64,000 bases of DNA from Deltaproteobacteria bacterium (lineage in GTDB: Bacteria > Myxococcota > Kuafuiibacteriia > Kuafuiibacteriales > Kuafuiibacteriaceae), in assembly GCA_020632995.1 (NCBI GenBank), contig JACKEN010000011.1:62001-126000 (forward strand), given 5' to 3'. Below the pieces are notes generated by a model. The model did no database searches. It was given only the letters and a program-made list of their open reading frames with translations, and was not told where the DNA came from. The position numbers and the translations under genes were made by a program. Positions 1-9,055 of the stretch are shown piece after piece. Each line of letters opens with the position of its first letter. Position 1 is the first letter of the stretch.

Positions 1-282
1 GCCGAGATCCAGGGGCCACAGCACGTCGGGCTGCTGCTCCTCGAGGGTGTCGTTCCCCACTACCCCCACCGCGCAGGCCCCGTGCTCCACGTAGGGGGCG
101 ACGTCGGAGGCCCGGAGCACCAGGACCTCGACCGGCCCCAGGCCCTCGGCCTCCAGCGGGTGGATCAGGCGCCGCTTGTCGGCCCGCAGGGGCGCAAGGT
201 CCACCCCCGCTGCCCGGAAGAGCTCGCCTGCGTCGTCCAGGATGCGCCCCTTGGGGAGCCCGATGCGCAGCGGGGCGCTCAC
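1..282 (-). CDS. hisG: ATP phosphoribosyltransferase, N-terminal part (runs off the window)
   Basis: First enzyme of histidine biosynthesis, joining ATP and PRPP. Reverse translation of the window edge gives a HisG N-terminus: LRIGLPKGRILDDAG near residue 5, then DVAPYVEHGACAVGVVGNDT near residues 62-81, which match the family's LPKGR start and its YVEHG-A-x-G-VG-D block. The chosen GTG start (280-282) overlaps the prmC stop in a GTGA, typical of translational coupling; another GTG lies two codons upstream. Only about 94 codons are present, so it cannot be told whether this is the short form (needs HisZ) or the long form. Confidence 0.9.
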   Translation of the reverse strand, partial: MSAPLRIGLPKGRILDDAGELFRAAGVDLAPLRADKRRLIHPLEAEGLGPVEVLVLRASDVAPYVEHGACAVGVVGNDTLEEQQPDVLWPLDLG

Positions 283-1433
283 GGCCACACCCCCGCCGCC
301 ACCCGCGGGTGCCCGCCCGGGTCCTTCGTGATCGTGACCTCCGCCGCGCCGGCCTCGCGCAGGAGCGCGGCCACCGCGTCGAGCTGGTCGTGCCCCGCCT
401 CGAGCACCACCTTGGCCCTCGGCGCAAGGCGGCCTGCCAGCTGGCCGACCAGTCGCCGGATGAGGTCGAGGCCGTCGGGCCCGCCATCGAGGGCGAGCCG
501 GGGCTCGAAGAGCCGCACGTCGGGCATGAGGTGGGCGATGTCGCCGCTCGGGATGTAAGGCAGGTTGCTCACGAGGAGGTCGATGGGGCCAACGTCGGGA
601 GGCAGGGCGTCGAGCAGGTCACCTTGCACGAACGTCACCCGCTCGGCCAGGCCCAGGCGCTCCGCGCTCTGCCGTGCCACGGCGAGGGCGGCCTCGGACA
701 CGTCGGTGGCCCAGACCCGGGCCGCCTTGTGCTCGCTCGCGAGGGCGAGCGCGATGGCCCCGGTGCCGGTGCCGATATCCACGAAGACCGAGGGCCCCGG
801 GTCGACGGAGCCGCCCACGTCTTCCCGCGGCTCCGCCCCGCTGCGCGCTTCGCTCGGCGCGGGTCCCGGGTCGACCGCGCCCCCCCCGCCTTCGCGCGGC
901 TCCGCCTCGCTGCGCGCTTCGCCTGTCGCGCTCTCGGGATCGAAGGCGCCATCTCCGCCTTCGCGTGGCTCCGCCTCGCTGCGCGCTTCGCTCGGCGCGG
1001 GCTCCGGATCGACGGCGCCGCCTTCGTGCGGCTCTACCCCCTCCGCCTCCTCTTCGGGCGCCGGGCGGCGCCGGGGCGGCGGGGGCACCAGGGCCAGGGC
1101 TACCTCGACCAGCGTCTCGGTGTCGGGGCGCGGGATGAGGGTGTCCGCGGTGACGTCGAGGTCGAGGCTCCAGAACTCCCGGCGACCGGTGAGGTGGGCC
1201 ACCGGCTCGCCTCGAGAGCGCCGGGCCACCAGCGCCCGGATGGTCTCGAGCTCGTGCGGCCGGAGCGGCTGGTCGAACTTGGCGTAGAGCATCACCCGGG
1301 CGAGGCCCAGGGCGTGGGCGATGAGGACCTCGGCGTCGAGGCGGGGGGAGGCCAGGCCCTTGTTCTCGAAGTGGCCGCGGGTCCACTCCAGGACCTGCAT
1401 GATGGTCCAGGTCTTGGCGGGCCGCTCGGTCAT
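279..1433 (-). CDS. prmC: Peptide chain release factor glutamine methyltransferase with repeat insert
   Basis: SAM-dependent methyltransferase (HemK family) that methylates the Gln of the GGQ motif in release factors; its substrate gene prfA lies immediately upstream. Residues 1-110 form the helical N-domain. Residues 216-231 (VFVDIGTGTGAIALAL) are the SAM-binding motif I, and NLPY at 290-293 replaces the usual NPPY. At 384 residues it is about 100 longer than usual. The excess is a linker at about 117-215 made of near-identical repeats rich in SEARSEAEPRE, lying between the two domains and therefore probably tolerated. The downstream hisG start overlaps the stop. Confidence 0.93.
   Translation of the reverse strand: MTERPAKTWTIMQVLEWTRGHFENKGLASPRLDAEVLIAHALGLARVMLYAKFDQPLRPHELETIRALVARRSRGEPVAHLTGRREFWSLDLDVTADTLIPRPDTETLVEVALALVPPPPRRRPAPEEEAEGVEPHEGGAVDPEPAPSEARSEAEPREGGDGAFDPESATGEARSEAEPREGGGGAVDPGPAPSEARSGAEPREDVGGSVDPGPSVFVDIGTGTGAIALALASEHKAARVWATDVSEAALAVARQSAERLGLAERVTFVQGDLLDALPPDVGPIDLLVSNLPYIPSGDIAHLMPDVRLFEPRLALDGGPDGLDLIRRLVGQLAGRLAPRAKVVLEAGHDQLDAVAALLREAGAAEVTITKDPGGHPRVAAGVWP
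821..1030. repeat. 69-bp tandem repeats inside prmC
   Basis: Three to four copies with a 69-bp period; the core CGCGGCTCCGCC begins at about 826, 895 and 964, with a degenerate copy near 1024. In prmC they encode a 23-residue unit around SEARSEAEPRE. The repeats are open in several frames on both strands. A related core (CCCCGCTGCGCGCT followed by CGCT) recurs in the intergenic hairpin at about 44940-44975, which suggests a dispersed repeat family that has expanded in a permissive protein linker. Confidence 0.8.
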
Positions 1434-1465
1434 GCCGACCCTTTAAGTGAGGGGTCGGCCCGGTA

Positions 1466-2530
<1,065 letters not shown>

Positions 2531-2590
2531 GATCTGAACCCTCCGAGGGGTCGGGCGAGAGTGCGGGGGAACCGTGACGGCGGAGCGTCG

Positions 2591-3712
2591 CTAGTGGCCG
2601 GAGACGGAGGCGGCGAAGTCGCCGTAGTCCTGGAAGACCTCGACCTTGCCCGCGGAGGCCTTGGCGCTGGCGCGCGCCGCCACGGCGTCGACGTCCTGCA
2701 AGGCAGCTTCCCGCGCGAGGGCAGCCCGCATCGCGGCGAGGGCGATCTCGAGCTGGTCGTCGCTCGGCTCCTTGGTCGTGAGCTTCTGCATCAGGCGGCC
2801 GGGGGCGACGATGAGCTGCACCCAGAGCTGGTCGGGGTGCCGGGACGCGAAGCGGTTGATCTCGTAGGCGAAGCCGGCCAGGGGCAGCATCAGCGGCACC
2901 TTGATGAAGATCATCGCGAGGTGGTTCACGAGCGTCACGTCGCTGACCTTCGGGATGAACGGGAACACCGCCGCGAACATGAAGATCGAGAGCACCAGCA
3001 CGAAGAGGAGGAAGCTGGTGCCGCAGCGGGCGTGGAACGTGGTGAAGCGCCGCGCGTTCTCGAGCGACAGCTCGAGGTTGTTCTCGTAGACGTTCACCAC
3101 CTTGTGCTCGGCCCCGTGGTACTCGAACACCCGCCGGATCTCGGGGATGAGCGAGATGCCCCAGATGTAGGCCACGAAGATGCCGAGCTTGAAGAGGCCG
3201 TCGAGGAGGTGGAACAGGAAGCTGTCCACGTCGAGCGGCTGCCCCGCGGCGGCGCCGGTGAGCCAGGCCAGGGCGTGGGGCAGGCCCACGAACAGGCCGA
3301 TGGCCATCACGAACGAGATGAAGATGGTGAAGGCGGAGCCGCCAGCGTTGGCCTCCTCCGATGGAGGGGCCGCGGCCGGCTCGGTGGCGCCCACCGCCTG
3401 GCTGACCTTGGCCTGGGCCGCGGCCTTGGCGTCGCCCTCTTCGGAGGGCGCCCCCACCTCGGCCTGGGCGGCCGCGAAGTTGAGGGCCTGGATGCCGTTG
3501 TAGACGGACTCCGCCAGGACCACCGCCCCTCGGAAGAAGGGCCAGCGGAGGAACTTCAGGCGCTCCCAGATGGAGATCCAGGCGTCCTCGCGCACCACGA
3601 TGGTGCCGTCCTGACGGCGCACCGCGATGGCCAGGCAGCGCGGGGATCGCATCATGACCCCCTCGATGACCGCCTGGCCCCCGACGTAGGGCTTTTCGAC
3701 GCCTCCGCTCAA
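2591..3712 (-). CDS. DUF1385 membrane protein (YqhQ-like)
   Basis: Conserved integral membrane protein of unknown function. The N-terminus (VGGQAVIEGVMMRSP) is the DUF1385 signature. Several hydrophobic helices follow (about residues 130-155, 165-185, 220-245 and 255-275), as does the conserved RCGTSFLLFVLVLS segment near 230. A charged low-complexity loop rich in Ala and Glu (about 75-115) interrupts the N-terminal half. It starts with TTG at 3712, seven bases after the rpmE stop, with GAGG upstream; no in-frame ATG precedes it. It is probably co-transcribed with rpmE and prfA. Confidence 0.9.
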   Translation of the reverse strand: MSGGVEKPYVGGQAVIEGVMMRSPRCLAIAVRRQDGTIVVREDAWISIWERLKFLRWPFFRGAVVLAESVYNGIQALNFAAAQAEVGAPSEEGDAKAAAQAKVSQAVGATEPAAAPPSEEANAGGSAFTIFISFVMAIGLFVGLPHALAWLTGAAAGQPLDVDSFLFHLLDGLFKLGIFVAYIWGISLIPEIRRVFEYHGAEHKVVNVYENNLELSLENARRFTTFHARCGTSFLLFVLVLSIFMFAAVFPFIPKVSDVTLVNHLAMIFIKVPLMLPLAGFAYEINRFASRHPDQLWVQLIVAPGRLMQKLTTKEPSDDQLEIALAAMRAALAREAALQDVDAVAARASAKASAGKVEVFQDYGDFAASVSGH

Positions 3713-3719
3713 TGGAGCC

Positions 3720-3920
3720 TCAGCCGCGGCGGTACTTCTTGTTGAACTTCTCGACGCGGCCGGCCACCGTCACGCGCTTCTGCTTGCCGGTGTAGAACGG
3801 GTGGCAGGCGTTGCAGATGTCGACACGGAAGTCCCCGATGGTCGACGAGGTCTCGATGACGTTGCCACAGGCGCAGGTGACCGTGGCGCCGACATACTGG
3901 GGATGCGTGTTCTCCTTCAT
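3720..3920 (-). CDS. rpmE: 50S ribosomal protein L31
   Basis: Small zinc-binding protein of the large ribosomal subunit. The 66 residues carry paired cysteines (CACG near 17, CNACHPFYTGKQK near 37), so this is the zinc-containing form rather than the zinc-free YkgM type. The ATG is preceded by GGAGAGGA. It is first in the rpmE-DUF1385-prfA-prmC-hisG string. Confidence 0.97.
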   Translation of the reverse strand: MKENTHPQYVGATVTCACGNVIETSSTIGDFRVDICNACHPFYTGKQKRVTVAGRVEKFNKKYRRG

Positions 3921-4034
3921 GGTCCTCTCCTAGAACGCGCCCGGGCGGGATCATGTTTCCTCGGCTCGTACGAGGAGGCCCGCTTGCCAGGGGTCGCGCC
4001 GAGATGGCGCACCCCGGCCGCCCCGGGAGCGCGC

Positions 4035-4063
4035 ATAGTTGGGACCCAGCCGGCCCCAGTCAA
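4035..4063 (-). promoter_or_regulatory. Putative housekeeping promoter of the rpmE operon
   Basis: On the minus strand TTGACT (4058-4063) is followed after 17 bases by AACTAT (4035-4040). The -35 fits 5 of 6 consensus bases and the -10 only 3 of 6. Transcription would start near 4028, giving a leader of about 108 bases before rpmE. The remaining 3921-4034 shows no gene. Confidence 0.35.
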
Positions 4064-4064
4064 G

Positions 4065-4484
4065 CTAAGAGTCCTGGATGGTGACCTTGATCGCGGCGAC
4101 GTCGCGCTCCAGGACCCGCTGCCCCGGGCTGCACCCGGTGCCCACCAGGCCCCCGTTCAGGTCGAGGGCGTCGACGAAGACGGTGTAGGTGCCGACCGGC
4201 ACCGCGTCCACCCGGAACACGATGCCCGACTGGCGCCCAGCATCGTCCAGGTTTGCCCTGTAGGGGCCCAGGATCGAGGTCGGCCGGGGCTGGCTGGCCC
4301 GGATCTGCTCGCAGCTCTGGTCCTCGCCGTAGAAGTAGATCGCGAGGAGCGCCGCGTCCGCAAACAGGGCCTGGGAGGCGAACTCCAGCTCCATCCGGGG
4401 CACCACCTCGGCCTCGCTGCCGCCGCAGCCGCCGAGCGCTAGAACGCAACAAGCGAGGACGGCACGACCTGCACCTCGACGCAT
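4065..4484 (-). CDS. Small lipoprotein, function unknown
   Basis: 139 residues with a lipoprotein signal (hydrophobic VLACCVLALGGC, Cys near 20). The mature part contains AVPVGTYTVFVDALD near 100-115, reminiscent of beta-sandwich domains, but no family is recognised. The ATG at 4484 lies inside the 3' end of the upstream proline-rich gene (46-base overlap), so it is probably the last gene of a three-gene envelope operon with the sigma-like protein and that gene. Confidence 0.75.
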   Translation of the reverse strand: MRRGAGRAVLACCVLALGGCGGSEAEVVPRMELEFASQALFADAALLAIYFYGEDQSCEQIRASQPRPTSILGPYRANLDDAGRQSGIVFRVDAVPVGTYTVFVDALDLNGGLVGTGCSPGQRVLERDVAAIKVTIQDS

Positions 4485-5692
4485 CCCTGTCCCTCCGCCA
4501 CGTCGCACCGCGGGGCGCGCGTGGCCAACAACAACACGGCGGTGACCACGCTGGCCACCACCACCGCGCCCCCCACCGACAACAGCACGATCTCGGTGGT
4601 CCCGAGGGCGCTCGTGCTCCCCGCGCTCGGCGGGGGCGGTGGGGTCACCCCCGGGGGCGGAGTGGCCGCCGCGGAGGACGTCTCGACCGGGCCCGGCAAG
4701 GGCGGGGGCGGCGCCATCGGGGGCGGCGGGGCCGCGGACCACGCGTCGGCCAGGGCGGGGGTGCTCGACACCGGGTTGATCACCTTCGGGCTCGCCTCGG
4801 AGCCGTCCTGGGCCACGACCTTGCGCTTCTCGCGGGCGGTGACGAAGACCTCGACCCGGGGGGTGTCCAGCCGGATCGCCGCCTTCGCCACCGTGCCGGT
4901 GCGGCTGAGGGGCACGATCGCGAAGGGCTCGGCCTGGCCCTTCTTCACCCGGGCCTCGATGATCGCCCGCTTCGACAGCCCGCCGTAGCTGGCGACCACG
5001 TCGACCAGGGCGCCGGGGGCGATCCGGCCGACGATGCGGGCCTCCACCCAGGGGCCCCGCTTGTCGCTCGGGGGCGCCTTCACCGGAGCCGGTGCCGGGG
5101 GCGGAGGCGGCGGCGGGCGCCGACGCCGAGGCGGCGGGCGCCGGGACGGCGGGGGCGCGGCTGGGGGTGGTGGCTCCACCGCCGGGGGCGGTGGGGGCGG
5201 AGGTTCCGGCGGCGGCGGTGGCGCGACCTTGGGCGGCGGCGGGGCTACAGCGACGACCGGCTCCGGCTCGGGCGGCGGTCGGGAGCCGGGGGGCGGGGCG
5301 TTCCGCCGGGCCACGTCGAGGGCTTCGCGGATCTTGGGCGAGGTGGAGCGCGACAGCGTCACCTTGCGGTCCCAGCGCACCGCCTCGAGGAAGGCGTCGT
5401 CCGCCCCGAGGGCGTCGCCCAGCTCGGCCCGGGCGCGGCCCACCAGGACCCAGAGCTTGGCCTTGTTGACCGGCTTCGCCTTGCCGTAGCGCTTCTTGCG
5501 CACGCTCGCCTCGAGGAGCTCCCGGGCCCGCTCGAACTCGAGCTTGTCGAGCATCGACTCCGCCCGCTTGCACACCGCCAGCACGTCGCGGTCGGGGTCG
5601 CGCGGCGGCTTCGCCGCGGCCACCGCGGGGGCCAGGGTGAGGACCAGCGCCATCACCAGCCGGAGCGCCACGCTCACCTTCGCTACGCTCAC
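4439..5692 (-). CDS. Proline-rich envelope protein with C-terminal membrane helix
   Basis: 417 residues. The signal peptide ends near AAAKPP (about 27). Residues 28-130 look helical and TPR-like (CKRAESMLDKLEFERARELL, then GRARAELGDALGADDAFLEA). A long Pro/Arg-rich stretch follows at about 130-205, then a beta-rich domain at 210-300, a second Pro-rich stretch, and one hydrophobic helix (EIVLLSVGGAVVVASVV) near 370-392. The architecture resembles periplasm-spanning Myxococcota proteins, but no function is known. Its start overlaps the stop of the sigma-like gene by ATGA (5689-5692). Confidence 0.8.
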   Translation of the reverse strand: MSVAKVSVALRLVMALVLTLAPAVAAAKPPRDPDRDVLAVCKRAESMLDKLEFERARELLEASVRKKRYGKAKPVNKAKLWVLVGRARAELGDALGADDAFLEAVRWDRKVTLSRSTSPKIREALDVARRNAPPPGSRPPPEPEPVVAVAPPPPKVAPPPPPEPPPPPPPAVEPPPPAAPPPSRRPPPRRRRPPPPPPPAPAPVKAPPSDKRGPWVEARIVGRIAPGALVDVVASYGGLSKRAIIEARVKKGQAEPFAIVPLSRTGTVAKAAIRLDTPRVEVFVTAREKRKVVAQDGSEASPKVINPVSSTPALADAWSAAPPPPMAPPPPLPGPVETSSAAATPPPGVTPPPPPSAGSTSALGTTEIVLLSVGGAVVVASVVTAVLLLATRAPRCDVAEGQGCVEVQVVPSSLVAF

Positions 5693-6960
5693 GGGATGGC
5701 CACCGACGCGGTGAGGGTCTGGGGCAGCACCACGCGGCCCGAGGCCAGCTCGATGACCTGGTGGGGGCTGAGGTCGCGGCGCGAGAACACCGCCACCGCG
5801 ACGCTCCCGGGGGCGAGGTCGGCGGGGAGGGTGGCCGGGTAGGGCACCTCCGTCAGGACGTCCCGGGCTCCGAAGGGCACCGCGAGCGGGCCGCCGCCAG
5901 GGCGCGTCAACAGAGGTTGCGCGACACCGTCAGGGGGCACCACCGCCACCGCCACCAGCTGGGCGTCGCTCGGGGCGAGGACCTTCACCTGCGCCTGGGC
6001 CCCCGGCGTGCAGGCGGGGTTGCACTGCAGGCTGACCTGCGGCTCGAGCACGCGGTCTTGATCCGGGTGGGGGAGCACCCCGAGGTACATCAGCGCCCAC
6101 AGCGCCGCCGCCACCGCGCTGAAGCCGAGGGCCCAGCCGAGGCGGGCCCCGAACGCGCGGGGCTCCTCCTGGAAGGTGCGCTTCAGGACCTCGGCGTCGA
6201 TCCGCTCCGCCGTCACCGGCGGGGGGCGGCCGTCCGCGCCCTCGGGGGCGAGCACGAGGTCGAGGGCCACCGGGCCCACCTTGCGGTCGGGCCACACCTT
6301 CGCGAGCGCGCGGTAGAGGTGCCGGCGCAGCCGGGCCTCGTGGGCGAAGATGGCGGCGTGGCCGCACGTGAAGTGGTCCGCGATCTCGCGGTGGGTGCGG
6401 CCCTCGCGGAAGCGCAGGTGGACCAGCGTCCGGGTGCGCTCATCCGACTGGCGGAGCGCCTGGTTGCAGGCCTGCTGCGCGGCCTCCCGGTCGGCGAGCT
6501 GGGTGGCGTCGGGGGCCGGGGCGTCGAGGCTCGGGGTGCCATCCGCGTCGAGGATCGCGTCGAGGTCCTCGACCCCGGCCGGGACCTCCGCCCGCTCCTC
6601 CTCCGCCGCCAGGCTCACCAGGGTGCCGGCGCGCACCGCCCGCGCCACAAGACGGTCGCGGGCCGCGCGCAGGGCCCGCGGCAGGAGCTGCCCCTCGCGC
6701 TCGAGGCTCGCCCGCCGCTCGGGGGTCAGCACGAGCGCGATCGCCCGCACCACCTCGTGCAAGGCGACGTCGGGATCCTCGACCCCGCGCACGTAGACCG
6801 GGAGCCCGTCCTCGTGGGTGACGAAGCCCCGGCGGGTGAGGCACCACAGCACGTCTCGGCACGCGCGCACCGCGGCGGCGAGGGCGTCCATGTCGCCTCG
6901 CTGGAAGGCGGCCAGGTCCATCGCCCCGGGCATCCCGGGCGCTTGCGCTTCTGGCTCCAC
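5689..6960 (-). CDS. Sigma-70-like (ECF-type) factor fused to a membrane helix and outer domain
   Basis: 423 residues from a GTG at 6960 that has GGGGAG five bases upstream; ATGs at 6933 and 6921 are alternatives. Residues 15-45 (AAFQRGDMDALAAAVRACRDVLWC) resemble the start of sigma region 2. Residues 163-222 (SDERTRTLVHLRFREGRTHREIADHF and following) resemble the region 4 helix-turn-helix. A single transmembrane helix lies at about 274-294 (LGWALGFSAVAAALWALMYL), followed by a roughly 125-residue beta-rich domain expected outside the membrane. Inference: a transcription factor held at the membrane and responding to an envelope signal. The two downstream genes encode exported proteins and are translationally coupled. 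No separate anti-sigma gene is adjacent. Confidence 0.75.
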   Translation of the reverse strand: MEPEAQAPGMPGAMDLAAFQRGDMDALAAAVRACRDVLWCLTRRGFVTHEDGLPVYVRGVEDPDVALHEVVRAIALVLTPERRASLEREGQLLPRALRAARDRLVARAVRAGTLVSLAAEEERAEVPAGVEDLDAILDADGTPSLDAPAPDATQLADREAAQQACNQALRQSDERTRTLVHLRFREGRTHREIADHFTCGHAAIFAHEARLRRHLYRALAKVWPDRKVGPVALDLVLAPEGADGRPPPVTAERIDAEVLKRTFQEEPRAFGARLGWALGFSAVAAALWALMYLGVLPHPDQDRVLEPQVSLQCNPACTPGAQAQVKVLAPSDAQLVAVAVVPPDGVAQPLLTRPGGGPLAVPFGARDVLTEVPYPATLPADLAPGSVAVAVFSRRDLSPHQVIELASGRVVLPQTLTASVAIP

Positions 6961-7001
6961 GGCGGCTCCCCGATCTCGGGTAGCGTGGGCGAGGGTGGGG
7001 G

Positions 7002-7988
7002 TCAATGGGGGGGCGCCAGGCCGCACCACGCCGCGAACATCGCCCGGGCCGCGGCCACCGCCCGCTCGGCCGAGCCCATGAGGGCGTGGTCGTCCTCCAC
7101 CACCTCGAGCTGCCAGCCCTCGGGCGCCGCCGCCACCACCTCGCGCACCATCTCCACCGGCACCACGTCGTCCTTCGCGCCCTGCAGGACCGCGGTCGGC
7201 ACCGCGGGAGTCGGGCGCGGCGGCTGATGCTGGGCGTCCAGGTAGAGCCCATGCCCGATGTCGTGCTCGCCGCCGTAGGCGAAGTGCTCGACCTTCGCCA
7301 CCCCGGTCTGTCGCCACCGCGCCAGGGCCTCGGGGCCGAAGCGGGTCTCGAGCCGGCGGGCGAAGTCGAAGGCGGGGGCCATCAACACCATCGCCTTCAC
7401 CCGGTCCGCGCCGGGGCCGGCGGCGAGGAGCGCGGCCATGTAGCCGCCGAGGCTGGAGCCCACCACCAGGGTGCGCTCGAAGAGCAGGCGCTCCGCCTGG
7501 GCCACCCCGCGGCTCACCGTGAGGTCGATGAAGCCACCCTCGTTGAGGTCGGGCACCCGCACCTGGAGCCCGTCCGCGGCCAGGGCCTCGCCCACCACCC
7601 GGGCCTTGTTGGAGGAGGGCCCCGACGCGAACCCGTGCAGGTAGAGGACCCCGGCCCGCGCGGTGCGCGTGGGGAGCGCGACGTCGGCCCCCGCCTGCCC
7701 GCGGGCGACCTCGGCCGAAAGCGCCACGAGGTCGAGGCCCAGGCGGTTGGTGCCGAGCATCGCGAGGCGCTCCGCCGCCTTGGCCAGGAGCTTCTCCCTC
7801 CCGCGCAGGTTGCCTTGCGCGGTCTTGTGGCGCGCGGCGGCGAGCTGCACCAGGGCCTGCAGGAGCACCTGGTCGTCGCCGTCCGCCTCCCGCCAGGCGG
7901 CCTCGAACGCCTCGTGGGCCTCGAAGGGCTGGGCCTCGGCGTAGAGCGTCAAGCCCGCTTGCAGGGGGGTGTAGATGGGGTCGCTCAT
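7002..7988 (-). CDS. DUF309 domain fused to an alpha/beta hydrolase
   Basis: 328 residues. Residues 1-95 match DUF309 (FEAHEAFEAAWRE near 20-32, then a helix ending QGNLRGREKLLAKAAERL). Residues 110-328 are an alpha/beta hydrolase: GVLYLHGFASGPSSNKA, nucleophile elbow VGSSLGGYMAAL, an Asp in GAKDDVVP, and His in EDDHALM near the end, giving Ser-Asp-His. The esterase half resembles YqiA/UPF0227 hydrolases. Substrate unknown. The start overlaps the stop of the HEAT-repeat gene by four bases. Confidence 0.85.
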   Translation of the reverse strand: MSDPIYTPLQAGLTLYAEAQPFEAHEAFEAAWREADGDDQVLLQALVQLAAARHKTAQGNLRGREKLLAKAAERLAMLGTNRLGLDLVALSAEVARGQAGADVALPTRTARAGVLYLHGFASGPSSNKARVVGEALAADGLQVRVPDLNEGGFIDLTVSRGVAQAERLLFERTLVVGSSLGGYMAALLAAGPGADRVKAMVLMAPAFDFARRLETRFGPEALARWRQTGVAKVEHFAYGGEHDIGHGLYLDAQHQPPRPTPAVPTAVLQGAKDDVVPVEMVREVVAAAPEGWQLEVVEDDHALMGSAERAVAAARAMFAAWCGLAPPH

Positions 7989-9043
7989 GGGGTCTGGGCT
8001 GCAGTGGGGGCCGGCGCCTCGGCCGCGTCGCGCAGGCGCCGGAGCTGGGAGAGGGCGATCTTGAGGGCGGCGAGGATGCGGGCGTTCTCCTCCTGGGTGC
8101 GCATCTGCTCGAGCTGGGGCAGGGCCCGCAGCTCGCCCAGGCTGGCGAGGGCGCTCACCGCCGCGCTCCGCACCACGAGGTCGGGATCATCGAGGGCGCC
8201 GAGGAGGATCCGGCGGGACTCCTCGTCCCCCAGGATCCCCAGCACCTTCAGGGCCCGGGCCCGATCGAAGCGCCGCTTCGCCCTCAACGCCAGGACCCGG
8301 TAGCGCTGCACGTCGAGGTGCTGCTTCAGGCGGTGCATCGCCTCGGTGGCGGCCACCATCACCTCGGGCACCTGGGCGTCCAGCATCTTGACCAGGGCCT
8401 CGGTGGCCTCGGGGGCGCCCGCGTCCGCGAGGGCCCGGATGGAGGCCACCTGCACCAGGTAGTCCTGGTGCTTCAGTCCGCGCAAGAAGGCTTGCGTCGC
8501 CTGCTCGGGCGGGAGCGACGCCACCGCGGCCACCGCGAAGCGCCCCACCGGATCGCGATCGCTGGTGGCGTCGAGGAGGACCTCGACCGTGTCCGCGTCG
8601 AGGTGCTCGGCCAGGCGCTCGCACGCCAACAGGCGCACCCGCACGTCGGGGTGGCGGCGGAGCGCGTTCACCAGGTAGGGCTTGGCCTCCTGCAAGTCGA
8701 ACTGCGCCGCGCCCTTACGCGCCTCGGTGCGGACGAAGGGCTCGGGGTCGGCCACGTGATCGAGGATCGCCGGCACCGCGCGCGCGTCCTGCAGGCGGAC
8801 CAGGGCCCGCACCACCGCGGCCCGCACCGCGAAGTGATCGTCCTCGAGGGCCTCCACCAACGGGCGCAGGGCCCGCGGATCCTCGGCGCTGCCGAGGGCC
8901 ACCGCCGCCTCCATGCGGCCCTGCCAGCGCGGGTCGTTCCGGAGGCGCTCGACCGCGTCGAGGAAGCGTCGGCCGCCGGGCGCCGCGCTCGCCGACGCGG
9001 CCCACACCAGGCAGAGGCTCGAGATCAGCGCCGCGCCTCGCAC
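7985..9043 (-). CDS. Exported HEAT-repeat protein
   Basis: 352 residues beginning with a GTG and a signal peptide (AALISSLCLVWAASASA). The rest is about nine HEAT/PBS-lyase-type helical repeats with the pattern DPRALRPLVEALEDDHFAVRAAVVRAL, a scaffold that usually binds partner proteins. No catalytic motif is seen. The gene lies between an NAD kinase gene and the DUF309-hydrolase gene in one minus-strand run. Confidence 0.85.
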   Translation of the reverse strand: MRGAALISSLCLVWAASASAAPGGRRFLDAVERLRNDPRWQGRMEAAVALGSAEDPRALRPLVEALEDDHFAVRAAVVRALVRLQDARAVPAILDHVADPEPFVRTEARKGAAQFDLQEAKPYLVNALRRHPDVRVRLLACERLAEHLDADTVEVLLDATSDRDPVGRFAVAAVASLPPEQATQAFLRGLKHQDYLVQVASIRALADAGAPEATEALVKMLDAQVPEVMVAATEAMHRLKQHLDVQRYRVLALRAKRRFDRARALKVLGILGDEESRRILLGALDDPDLVVRSAAVSALASLGELRALPQLEQMRTQEENARILAALKIALSQLRRLRDAAEAPAPTAAQTP

Positions 9044-9055
9044 GCGGCGAGCATA

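Noticed and set aside
821..1030. CRISPR array
   Set aside because: The units are contiguous, coding repeats without unique spacers, and no cas genes are present.
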